Shown here in pieces: positions 19,958 through 31,673 of a DNA stretch of 64,000 nt. Below the pieces are notes generated by a model. It did not search any database and was not told the DNA's origin. It worked only from the letters and a program-made list of their open reading frames with translations. The DNA is from Aureococcus anophagefferens (taxonomy: Eukaryota; Sar; Pelagophyceae; Pelagomonadales; Pelagomonadaceae). A program made the position numbers and the translations under genes. Position 1 is the first letter of the stretch; every line of letters starts with the position of its first letter. Location: the NCBI RefSeq assembly GCF_000186865.1, contig NW_008705562.1, positions 3,328,135 through 3,392,134 on the forward strand, read 5' to 3'.

Positions 19958-22900
19958 ATGCTCCTCGTCGTCGCCGCGGTCGCGGTCGCGCCCGCGGCCG
20001 CGTTCCCGAGCCGCGTGTCCTGCGGCCAGCGCGTCGCGGTCGGCGAGGTGCTCATGGCCAACCTCCCGGCCCTCGAGGAGACGACGCTCACCTTCGCGTC
20101 CGTCGTCCTCTCCCGGGGCGACACGCCCGTGCCCTGCGGCGGCGCGTACGTCCCCGGCGAGACGCTGACCGCGGACCTCGTCGCGGACGCGGGCACGCAG
20201 TGGCTCTTCGACCTCGAGGGCAACGGCACCTTCGCCGGCGGCTCCTGCGGCGGCCGGCGCGCCGACGGCGCGGCCCAGCTCGTCGCGCCGCTCGAAGGGC
20301 CCGTGACGATCCGCGCGGGCTTCGCCAAGGCCTACGGCGCCGTCACGGTGACGGCGGCCTGCACCCTCGAGGCCTCGGACGTGCCCGCGCCGTCCCGGGC
20401 CCCCACGGCCGCCGGCGGCGCCACGGCGCCGCCGACGACGCCCAATTATTACGAGACGGACGTGCTCGTCGTCGGCGCGGGCCTCGCGGGCTCCGTCGCG
20501 GCCTGGGCCGCCAAGGCCGCGGACCCGTACGCCACGGTCACCGTCGTCACGGCGTCGCTCACGGACGTCACCACAGCCTACAGCGGCGGCTGGCTGTGGC
20601 TCCCGAACAACATCCTGCAGGCCGACGGCGCGGACCCCGAGGACGCGTTCGTCGAGCACGCGTCCCAGATCGCCTACCCCGCCGGCGGCGCGCCGGCCTG
20701 GGCCGACGCCGGCCTCCGCAGCTTCTGGGAGTTCTCGCCCGCGGCCATGACCGCGCTCCGCGACGCGCACGTCTTCAACTGGAGCCTCCAGTACGACATG
20801 ACGGGCCAGCCCTTCCCGGACTACTACGGCGCCGACGCCTACCCGAACAACACGCTCCCGCGGGGCCGCGTCATCCGCGCGACGAAGGGCGGCCGGCCCC
20901 TCGCGGGCTACGAGCTCGTCGCCGAGCTCCAGGACGCGGCGCTCTCGGACGTCGTCCTCGAGGGTTATCTGGTGGACGCCGTCGAGGAGCGCGGCGACGG
21001 CTCCACCGTCGTGACCGCGCGCGCCAAGGACCCCGCGAACTCCGACGTCGTCATCACGGCGGCGCGCGGCGTCGTCGTCGCCACGGGCGGCAAGATCCGC
21101 GGCCTCGAGCCCGACGCCGACGACGACGCGACGCTCGACGGCAACTACGGCCTCGACGCGCACGTCGTCGGCACCTGCGCGTCGCCGGATTCCCGCGGCG
21201 ACGCGCTCGACGCCGTCGCGACGCTGCCGGGCGTGCGCATCGCCAACAAGGGCAACAGCTGGATGTTCGAGGTCGACAGCACGGGGCTCAACACGATCTG
21301 GTTTTTATGGTACGGCCAGCCCGGCGGTGATTTCTTCGTCGTTGACGGGACGGGAAAACGCGTCTACAACGAGGGCCTGTCCTACAACGCGCGCGGCGAG
21401 TTCCACCTGGACCGCGTCGTCGACAACGACGGCGAGTCGAGCGTCGAGGACGACGCCGCGCGGAGCCAGCTGTTCTTGGTCTACGGCGACGCGGCGAAGG
21501 CGACCTACTCCTACCTCATCGACTCGGCCGACACGATCGCGACGAACGTGTCCCGGGCCGGCGACGCCATCGCGGGGGCGCCCTGGTTCTCCCTCGGCGC
21601 GCTCGCGGACGACTTCGGCGCGAACTTGCGAGACACGCTGGACGCCTTCAACGCGGCGGCGAGCGGCGACGGCGACGACCCCTTCGAGCGCGGCGTGCCG
21701 GGGACGACGGCCTACGAGTCGTCCATCGCCTGGTGGCAGTTCGCGTTCGCGTATCTGGGCGCGGCCGCGCCGGAGACGATCGGCTACGGCGGCAACGCGC
21801 TGACCCAGCCCTTCGCCGGCGACGGCGCGTCCACGCGGTTGTACGTGCGCCCGCTCAACTTCGGGTCCATCGACACGAAGTTCGGCCCCGAGTGCGACGG
21901 CGACATGCGCGTCGCCGGCACGGCCAACGTCTACGCCGCGGGCAACGCGGCCGCGAGCCCCTTCGGCCAGACCTACACGGCGCCGGGCAACACGCTGGGC
22001 TTCGCGCTGACGTCGGGCTGGGTCGCGGGCCGCCGCGCCGTCGTCGACGTCACGCGGCCGCCGACGCCCGAGTTCGTCGTCGCGTGGGCCGGCGAGCCGT
22101 TGGCGATCCCGCCGGGCGCCCACGCGCTCCCCGCGTCGCTGGAGCACCAGGTGCTCCAGCTCGCCTACGCCAACTCGACGACGGTCGTCGCCGCGCGGTC
22201 CTACGGCGGCTTCCCCTGGGAGGGCGTCGGTCCGCTGCCGCTCGCCGTGTCCTGCGACGGCGACGGGCTCTGCGACGCGGACTTTCCCGAGGGGCTCTGG
22301 CTCCTGGGCTTCGACGCGGCGCCGGAGTCGGACCGCGCGGCGGCGTCGCGCCTCCTGGGCCAGGCGACCTTCGGCGCGACGACGGCGGGCGTCGACGACG
22401 TCGTCGAGGTCTTCGGCAACGACACGGCCGCGTGGCTCGCCGAGCAGATGGCGCTGCCGCCGACGTCGCACCGGGCCTACTTCCGGCGGCGGGCCCTGCC
22501 GGCCTTCGCCGGCGCCTGCGACGCGTCCGAGGCGGCGACGGACCCGGCCCTCGGGAACCCGCGCTACGGCTGGTACTACGGCGCCGACGACCGCGGCCGC
22601 GGCGTCGCGTTCCACGACGACCTCGAGTTCCCCCACGACGAGGAGCTCGGCAAGGGCATGGTCTTCACGAACATCGCGCTACACGCCCCGGACCAGCTCC
22701 GCCAGCGCGTCGCCTGGTCCCTGTCGCAGGTCTACGTCGTCGGCGTCGGCGGCGTCGAGGAGGCGCGCGACGAGGTCGAGGTCTGGCTCAAGTTTTATGA
22801 TATCTTCGTCGAGCACGCCTTCGGAAATTTAAGGGACGTCCTGCGCGCCATCAGCTTCAGCCCCGTGATGGCCGTCTATCTCACCTACTTGGGCTCGCGC

Positions 22901-25900
22901 CAGTTCGACGGCGTCGACCAGTACCCGGACGAGAACTACGCGCGCGAGTTCATGCAGCTCTTCACCATCGGCCTCCGCGAGCTCCGCGACGACCAGCGTC
23001 GAGCGACGGGAGTGTTTTTTCGCGTGAATTTCGCCTAAAGTTGTGAGGAAATCCGACCCCGTCGTACTTGGTAGGCGACGACGGCGCGCCCACGGGCTAC
23101 GAGACCTACGACAACGACGATATAGCGACGCACGCGCGCGCGTGGACGGGCTTCGACGTCGCGCCGCTGCGCAGCAACGTCGAGGCGAAGCGCGCGGCGA
23201 ACTACGTCGACGACCTCCGCGTGCACGCGGACCGCCGCGACCCCTTCCCGAAGCGCGACCTCTACGGCGGCTACATCGGCGACCGGCGGCCGCGCTGCGC
23301 GGACCTGGACCCGCTCGGCGCGGGGTCTTTGTTCGTCAAGGTCGCCGTGAAAGACGCCTACGCGGCGCCGCTGTCCAACGGGACGCTCTACGCGGCGCTC
23401 TGCGCCGAAACGGACGGCGCCTGCGCGTTCCCCGAGACCGTGGCGCTCTCGACGAAAATCGACGGCACGCTCGCGACCCCCCGCGTCGCCCTGGCCGAGG
23501 GCCGGCGCTACGGCGCGGCGGCCGTCTACGAGTACGCGCCGCCCGCGTGCGTCGCCGTCGCGTTCTACGAGAGCGGCGTCCGCGCGACGGACGCCCTCGG
23601 CCGCGCCCTCTGCGCGGATCGCGCCGCCCCGGCCTGGCGCGCGGCGGGCGCGACGATCGACGAGGAGTCGCCCTGCGCGACGAAGGTCCAGGTCCACAAG
23701 ACGGGCGCGGTGAATTTGGTCCACGACCCGGCGTCCGACGACGCGTTCCTCGCCGACAGCGACCGCCTCTTCCGCGTCGCCTGGGCCGGGGCCCACCCGA
23801 CGGCCGACGGCGGCTGCGGCGGCTGCACCGCGCGGGGCGTGACCTGCGTCTGCGACACCGAGGCGACCGCGGCGGCGGCCTTCGACGGTATTCCGGCCTG
23901 GGACGACGCGCTCGCGACCCTCCACGTCGGCTCGCCCGTCGGCGACCCGGCGACCCACGAGGGCTACGCCCTCTACGGCGAGGTCGACGGCGTCGCGGCG
24001 TACGTGAAACTCGCGTCGTGCCCCGGCTGGTGCGAGAGCAGCTCGCAGCCCGACGAGGTGACGTGCGCCATGTCCGCCTGCATGGAGTGCCACTTCTGCG
24101 GCGTCCTCTCGGGCCTCGCCCTGGACGAAGAGGCCGTCTTTTCGTTGACGGACGAGGTCGGGACCGCGATCCATCTCAAGAACGTCGTCGAGACCGTCGA
24201 CGTCGCCGGCGGCCTCTACGCCTTCCGCAACGCGCCGCACTTCGTGCCCTTTGGGCTCGCGGGCGCCGAGGACTTGGACGACGCGGGGGCCCTGTCGGTC
24301 GCGGGCCGCGCGGCCGTCGCGGAGACCGAGGCGCTCATCGACCACATGTTCGAGCACTCGAACACGCCGCCCTTCTTCGCGCGCCACCTCATCCAGCGCA
24401 TGGTGACGTCGAACCCGTCGCCGCGCTACGTGGCCGCGGTCGCGGACGCGTTCCGATCGGGCGCCTACGACGGCCGGACGTACTCGGGCGCCTACGGCGA
24501 CATCGGCGCCGCCGTCGCGGCGGCGCTGTCCGACCGCGAGGCGCGGTCGGCCACGATTTTAGCGGACCCGACGCACGGCCGCCTCCGGGAGCCGCTCCTC
24601 AAGGTGCTGCACTTCGCGCGCGCGATGGAGCTGTCGCCGACGGGCGGCCGCGAGGTCTCGCTCGAGGGCATGGACCAGAAGATCGGCCAGATGGCCCACG
24701 AGGCGCCGAGCGTGTTCAGCTACTACCTGCCGGACTACTCGCCCCAGGGCGCCGTCGGCGACCGCGGGCTCGTCGCGCCCGAGGCGCAGGTGTTGACGGG
24801 CACGCAGATGATCGGCCTGCTCAACGGCCTCCACTCGCTCATCGACCACGGCCTGTCGCGCTGCGCGTCGGGCTTCGGCGGCGAGACGGGCTCCTGCCAG
24901 TGGCCCGCGGCGGGGGGCCTCGCGTTCGCGCCGGCGGACGACGACGCGGCGGCCGCCGTCGCGGAGCTCGACGTGCTCCTCACGGAGGGCCGCCTCAGCG
25001 CCGGGAGCCGCGCCGTCGTCGAGGCGGCCTACGGCGCCGCGACGAATCCCGCCGCGGCCCTGCGCGCGGCCCAGGAGCGCATGGTCCTCGCGCCCGAGTT
25101 CCACGCGACGAACGCACACGAGCCCGGCGCGCCGCGCGACTCGTCCAAGTACGAGAAGCCGTCGTCGGCCAAGTTCAAGGCCGTGGTCATGTTGTTTTTG
25201 AACGGCGCCGTCGATTCGTATACCATGCTCGTGCCCCACAGCCAGTGCGAGAATTCGAACCGCCTCGCGCGCGAGTACCGCGAGTACCGGGGGCCCGTCG
25301 CGGACATGCCCTTCGACGTCACCGACGACTACCTCCTCATCGAGCCGAGGGAGGACACGCAGCCCTGCGGCACCTTCGGCATGCACCCGAGCCTCGCCAA
25401 CGTCCACGGCCTGTACGAGGACGGCGACGCGGCGTGGTTCGCGAACATCGGGCCCCTCGTCGAGCCGATCACCGTCGACGAGTACCGGTCCGGCGCGAAG
25501 CGCACGCCGCCGTCCATCGGCGCCCACAACGTCCAGCAGCGCATCGCCCAGTCCGTTCATTCCGACGACATGAACGCCCAGGGCGTCATGGGGCGCATCC
25601 TCGACGCGCTGTCGAACCCGAAGGCGAACCCGCTGAACGCCGTGGGCTACAGCCTCAACGGCATGCAGAAGGCCCTCGAGGGCTCCGGCGCGGCGGACGT
25701 CGTCGACCTCAACGGCGACACGGCAACTTCCCGCGCCTGCTGGACTACGACCGCCTCAGGGCCGACTTCGAGGCGCTCACGGACCCGGAGAGCTCGTCGG
25801 CGTTCGCGGACACGTTCGCGGGGCTCGTCGGGTCGGCCGTGCTCAGCGCCGAGGAGATCTCCGCCGTCTTCGAGGGCAACGACGGCCTCACGGCGACCTT

Positions 25901-28900
25901 CCCGAACACGGGCTTGGGGAACCGCTTCCGCAACGCCGCGCGCGTCGTCCGGAGCCGGGAGGCCCTGGAGCACGAGCGCGCGGCCTTCTTCCTCGAGATC
26001 GGCGGCTTCGACACGCACGGCAACCTCGACAGCCTGCCGGGCAAGCTCACGGAGATCGACGACGCCGTCGCGGCCTTCGCGGACGAGATGAAGGCCCAGG
26101 GCATCTTCGAGGACGTCGCGATCGTGACCATGTCCGACTTCGGGCGCACGCTGACGTGGAACGGCGCGGGCACGGACCACGGCTGGGCGGGCCACCACTT
26201 CATCGTCGGCGGCGGCTTGAACGGGTCCCAGATTCTGGGCCACTACCCGGAGACCATGGGGCCCAACGGGGCCATGAACATCGACGAGGGTCGCGGCCGA
26301 TTGATCCCGACGACGCCCTGGGAGTCCATGTGGGAGCCTCTGGCCAAGTTCATGGGCGTCAAGGACGAGGACATGGACTACGTCATCCCGAACCGGCACA
26401 ACTTCCCGGATCTGCTCGTCGAGAGCGACGTCTTCGAGACGGGGCCGACGTCGATGCCGACGCCCGTGCCGTCCGCGCCGCCGTCGTCGAGCCCGTACCC
26501 GACGCCGGAGCCCTCCGCGGACCCGACGGAGGCGCCGAGCCCCGCGCCGACGCCCCTGCCGTCCATCAGCCCCGTGCCGTCCGCCGCGCCGTCGCCCGAG
26601 CCGTCGATGACGCCCACGGTCTCCAAGGTGCCGACGTCCGCCGCGCCGAGCGCGTCGCCCGTCCCGACCGCGGCGCCGTCCATCTCCGCCGCGCCGACGC
26701 TCGCGCCCGTGTGCGGCGGCGTGCCCGGCGTGACGTCCTACGGCCCCTACGACCTCCACTGCCTCGCGCTCGGCGACGGCCAGATCGTCGACGCGCTCGC
26801 CGTCGAGGGCGGCGCGCGGACCTGCCGCCACACGGACGCCAACTCCTGCCCCGAGGGCTTCGACATCTGGGTCCCCCGGTCCTACGAGCACGCCGAGGCG
26901 GTCTACGAGGCCCTGGGCGCGCCGCTGACGGGCCTCGTGGGCGTCTACAAGGAGTCGAACGGCTGCGCGGGCTGCACGCGCGTGCCCATGAACTCGGCGG
27001 CCTACGACGCGTGGGTCGCCGAGGATCTCAGGGGCCGCGTGAGCGCCATCGACGCCTCCGTCGGCGGCTGCCTCTACGCGTTCAACCTCTACGACGCGGA
27101 CGGGACCGCGAACCAGTTCGGCGACCCGGAGGGCGTGGCCTTCGACGGCCTCGAATTCGTCAACACGACGTCGGAATACGTGAGCCGCGTGCGCCACTAC
27201 GGCGGCTGCGACGAGTCCCTGGGCCGCGGCGTGACCTTCACAATCAGCGACTTCCTCGAGGGCGACCGGAAGGTGAAGGACGTGACCTACGGCGCCACGA
27301 ACGCGCCGCTCGTCGGCGACTTCGAGGCGGCCTGGCCCTGCCAGATCACGGGCGTCGACATCGACGGCGCCGACGTCTCCGGCGCGGACATTTACTGCGG
27401 CGGCGCGCGCGATTCCTGGACGTCCGTCGCGGGCGACGAGTGGTTCCTACGATCGGAGACGTACACCGAGCCCAACGGCAACTATCTGGCCAACTGTTGG
27501 CTCACGACGAACTGGCGCAACGGCTGGGAGGCCGGCGTCGGGTTCCGCTTGGACGACAACCAATGCAATTTGTGCTTCGACGACTATTTGTGTTCCACGA
27601 ATCGCGTCGACTACGACGGCCCGACGAGCGCGCCGTCGGCCTTCCCGAGCGGGCATCCGACGATCTCGCCGCTCCCGACGCACCCGCCGACGACGTCCGT
27701 ACCGAGCCACGCGCCCGCGCCGCTCCCGACGGCCGTCCCCACCATCTCGTCCCCGCCGTCGATCGCGCCGACGCCGGCGCCGTCCGTCGTCGGCGTCTGC
27801 GGCGGCGAGGCCGGCGAGTTCGAATACGGGGACCACGCGCTCCACTGCCTCGAGGTCGACGGCGAGGTGCACAACGTCATCCCGATCACGGGCGGCGCGC
27901 GGACGTGCTCGCGCCTAGACGAGAACTCGTGCCCGGGCGGCTTCGACATCTGGGTCCCGAAGACGTACGCGCACGCCGCGGCCGTGAGCGACCGCTTCGG
28001 CGGGTCGCCGTACACGAACGTCGTGGGCGTCTACCGGGAGGAGGGCGGCTGCGGGGGCTGCACGTCCTACGCGATGAACTCCGAGTCCCAGGCCGTCTAC
28101 GAGGCGTCGTCCGACGGCAACCTCGGCTGGCGCGCGGTCGGCGGCGGCGACTGGTTCATGCGCAACGCGCCCTACTCGGAGCCCAACGGCGACTACAGCG
28201 CGAACTGCTGGCTCACGTCCAGCTCGTGGGACGGCGTCGAGGAGGGCCTCGGCTTCCGCTTCAACGACTGGTCCGGGTCGCACTGCGGCTACTGCTTCAG
28301 CACCTATCTATGTTCCACGAACACGGCGGAGATCGCGCCGACGGCCGCGCCGACGGCGTCGCCGCGCCCGACGGCGGCGCCGACGCCCGGCCCGACCGTC
28401 TCGCCGATCCCGTCGCCCGCGCCGACGGCGACGCCCGCGCCGTCGTCCGTGCCGACGGCCGCGCCCACGCGGCCGCCCGTCTGCGGCGACGGGCCCGGCG
28501 TCCACGCCTACGACAACGGCGGCGACGTCCACTGCTTGGTCGTGAACAACGACACGCTCGTCAACGTCTACCCCGTCGCGGGCGGCGACCGGACGTGCCG
28601 GCGCACGGACGCGAACAGCTGCCCCGACGGCATGGACCTGTGGGTGCCGCGGGACTACGCGCACGCGGCGGCGGTCCGCGCGGCCTTCGGCGACGCGATG
28701 ACGAAGCTCGTGGGCGTCTACCGCCCCGAGAACGGCTGCGGCGCGTGCACGACGACGCCGATGAACTCCGACGACCAGAGAGCGTGGGCGGCGCTCGACC
28801 CGGGGAACAACGTCGCGTTCACGTCCGTCGCGGGCGACGGCGAGCCCTGGTTCATGCGCAGCGCCTGGTACAACGAGCCCAACGGCAACTACCAGGCCGA

Positions 28901-31115
28901 CTGCTGGCTCACGACGACCTGGCGCGAGGGCTGGGAGGAGGGCGTCGGGTTCCGCCTCGACGACAACCAGTGCAACATCTGCAGCGCGAGCTACCTCTGC
29001 TCCACGAACCAAGTCGAGCGGCGCCGCGACGAACCGACGCCCGCGCCGACCTTCGCGCTGCGCGTCACCGTCGACTGGGGCGGGCTCTGGGCCCCGGCGT
29101 CGAACGCCGCGGCCGGGGCCGCGACGGCGGCCGCGGTCGTCCGCGTCGACGCGTCCGACGGCGCCGCGGCGCTCGCCGCGGGCACCGCGGCGACGTTCGA
29201 GTGGACCGGCGACCACGACGTCTGGCGCCTCGACAAGGACGCCTTCGAGTCCTGCGACTTCTCGAACGCGACGTTCCTCGGCGCGGCGCCGGGCGTCACG
29301 GTCGTCGGCGCCGCGGGCGACGAGGCCTACTACGCCTGCGGCGTCGGAAACCACTGCGCCGAGGGCCAGAAGCTGGCCATCGCCTGGGCCGGCGCGCCGT
29401 CGGCGTCGCCCGCGCCCGCGCCGACGCCGCGGCCGACGCCGCGGCCCTCCGCGGCGCCGACGCCGCGGCCCACGCCCCGGCCCACGCCCCGGCCGTCGCC
29501 GGAGCCGACGCACGCCAACGCCGTGGCCGTCGACTGGTCCCTGGACCCGCCGTCGCAGACCGCGGCCTACGCCGACGACGCGACGCTTTTCTTCGAGTGG
29601 ACGGGGTCGCACGACGTCTGGGAGTTCGCGACGGAGGCCGCCTGGGCGAGCTGCGACTTCTCGGACGCCGCGCTCCTCGGCGACGCGTCGGGCGTCGCCG
29701 TGACGAGCGCGGGCACGGGCTTCTACGGCTGCGGCGTCGGGAGCCACTGCGCGGACGGCATGAAGCTCCGCGTGGCCTGGTACGCGACGGACCCGACGGC
29801 CGCGCCGACGCGCGACCCGACGCCCCGGCCGACGCCGGCGCCGACGCGCGACCCGACGCCCCGGCCGACGCCGGCGCCGACGCGCGACCCGACGCCGCGG
29901 CCGACGCCGCGGCCGTCGCTCGCGCCCGCGCCCGCGCCGACGCCCGAGCCGACGCCGCGGCCGAGCCGCGCGCCGTCGCCGCGGCCCACGCCGGAACCCA
30001 CGAAGCGCCCCACGCCGGAGCCCACGAAGCGCCCCACGCCGGAGCCCACGAAGCGCCCCACGCCGGAGCCCACGCGGCGTCCCACGCCCGCGCCCGCGCC
30101 GCGGCCGACGCAAAAGCCCACGAAGCCGGCGCCGACCCCGACGCCGACGCCCGAGCCCACGCGGAAGATCGTCCCCGCGCCGACGCCGCGGCCGACGCCC
30201 GCGCCGACGCGCGACCCGACGCCGCGGCCGACGCCGGCGCCGACGCGCGACCCGACGCCGCGGCCGACGCCGCGGCCGTCGCTCGCGCCCGCGCCCGCGC
30301 CGACGCCCGAGCCGACGCCGCGGCCGAGCCGCGCGCCGTCGCCGCGGCCCACGCCGGAGCCCACGAAGCGCCCCACGCCGGAGCCCACGAAGCGCCCCAC
30401 GCCGGAGCCCACGCGGCGTCCCACGCCCGCGCCCGCGCCGCGGCCGACGCAAAAGCCCACGAAGCCGGCGCCGACCCCGACGCCGACGCCCGAGCCCACG
30501 CGGAAGATCGTCCCCGCGCCGACGCCGCGGCCGACGCCCGCGCCGACGCGCGACCCGACGCCGCGGCCGACGCCGGCGCCGACGCGCGACCCGACGCCGC
30601 GGCCGACGCCGCGCCCGTCGCCCGCGCCGTCGCCCGGGCCCGCGCCCGAGCCCACGGCCGCCGGCGGCGACGTCATCTCCATCAAGTGGCCCCCGGGGGA
30701 CACGTACCTCGAGGTCGAGGCCGGCCGGACCGTGCGCTTCGAGTCCGACCCGGGCCGCGAGATCATGCGCATGTCGAGCAAGACGCGCTTCAAAAAGTGC
30801 AGCTTCAAGAACGCCGAGGCGGTCTCGTCCGTGGCGTCGACGGTCGACGAGGTCGGCGACAACGCCTACTTCGCCGACGCGGACGGCTGCGACGACGGCG
30901 AGAAGCTCCACGTCAGGTGGTACCTGCCCGAGCCGTCGCCCGCGCCGGTCCCCGCGCCGGCCTGCGAGGACAGCGCGTCCTGGTTCTACAAGAAGCCCAA
31001 GAACACGTGCGCCAAGTTCGTCACCAAGAAGGCGAAGAACTGCAAGAAGAAGGACAGCTCCAAGGTCAAGGCCATGGAAGCCTGTCCCGAGACGTGCGGC
31101 GTGTGCGACCTGTGA
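19958..31115 (+). CDS. Giant secreted multidomain protein: FAD oxidoreductase + DUF1800 + DUF1501 + Cys-rich repeats + cupredoxin-like + ShK-like
   Basis: After removing an 89-bp introner (22986-23074) and allowing one missing base near 25,722, the product is about 3,690 aa. In order: signal peptide (start chosen at [16 protein letters not shown]); FAD-binding flavoprotein domain with [13 protein letters not shown] (about 170-190) and a late GGLW-type AAGNAAAS segment; DUF1800 (about 795-1580; [41 protein letters not shown]); DUF1501 (about 1710-2120; [18 protein letters not shown]); Pro/Thr/Ser linkers; three Cys-rich repeats (about 2220-2990) each ending YLCSTN; two cupredoxin-like domains ([10 protein letters not shown] ... 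[16 protein letters not shown]) and a third degenerate one; long PT repeats; ShK-like tail (CPETCGVC). DUF1800 and DUF1501 are typically neighbouring bacterial genes; here they are fused in a eukaryote. Confidence 0.82.
22986..23074 (+). mobile_element. Introner, short family (copy 1), GC-AG intron
   Basis: The intron starts with GCGACGAC and exon 2 starts with the same 8 bases (23075-23082), the target duplication. The inserted 81 bp begin CAGCGTC and end CTTGGTAG, exactly like the two short introners in the myotubularin gene. Without it the frame reads [16 protein letters not shown], restoring the DUF1800 domain; with it the frame hits TAA. Confidence 0.9.
29800..30650 (+). repeat. Pro-Thr-rich tandem repeats including a 363-bp duplicated block
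   Basis: Units such as [12 protein letters not shown] and PEPTKRPT recur in the giant protein's linker. A block starting at 29,880 recurs at 30,243 almost identically; it ends with the [14 protein letters not shown] unit and the first copy has one extra PEPTKRPT unit. This is coding repeat, likely prone to expansion and to misassembly. Confidence 0.85.
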
Positions 31116-31356
31116 GTGTGTGTAATAGAATGTACTGTGGTTGTTTTTTGGGGGTGTTTTTTTGAGAAGCGACCTCCACCGAAGGGGTGCTGTGAACACC
31201 CCGGCTCTCGACTGCGTGGTCTCCACGGTCGCCGACCTGATCCGCATGCGCCGACTGCCGCCCACGGGCGGCCGCCAAAGTCCCCACGTTAAAGCACCCA
31301 TAATAATAATCATAAGAGGGTCTCTCTCTAGCGCATTAGGCGGCGCACCCCAGTGA

Positions 31357-31437
31357 AGAGTAGACCCGAGGGGCAAGGAGTACCGTCCGAGGGCGCAGCC
31401 CGAGGACGGTGCGACGCAGCCTCGAGCGGTCTACTCT
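31357..31437. other. Nested inverted repeat / structured element
   Basis: The outer arms AGAGTAGACC (31357-31366) and GGTCTACTCT (31428-31437) are perfect, extended inward by CGAGG/CCTCG across a 3-nt bulge. Inside is a second perfect pair ACCGTCC (31382-31388) and GGACGGT (31404-31410), with a GGGC-GCAG-CCC top. It lies just left of the recombinase-like gene, in lower-GC DNA. It could be an element end, an RNA structure or a terminator. Confidence 0.6.
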
Positions 31438-31673
31438 GAGTGGAGTCACCCTTCCGCCTCCTGCATTCTGCTGGTCATGTTTTCTCTCTGCCGTCGCTCT
31501 GTGAGGCGTCGTCGAAGTAGGGGCCCATCGTCGACCCCCCTTATTTTAAATCTTAACTCTAGTTATTCGTGATATATATCCTTCCGGCGTTGTGTTAAAC
31601 GCATACGTATGCGGGATCGAGTGGCTGTGAGAGCTCAGAAGCGCACTGACAGCCGGTTCCCAACCCACCCCGC

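Noticed and set aside
29800..30650. Regular repeats that could suggest a CRISPR array
   Set aside because: They are in-frame Pro-Thr codons without unique spacers, in a nuclear eukaryotic gene.
26156..31165. A 1,669-codon plus-strand frame overlapping the giant gene
   Set aside because: Arg/Ala/Asp-rich shadow; the domain-bearing frame (DUF1501, Cys-rich repeats, cupredoxin-like) is the other one.
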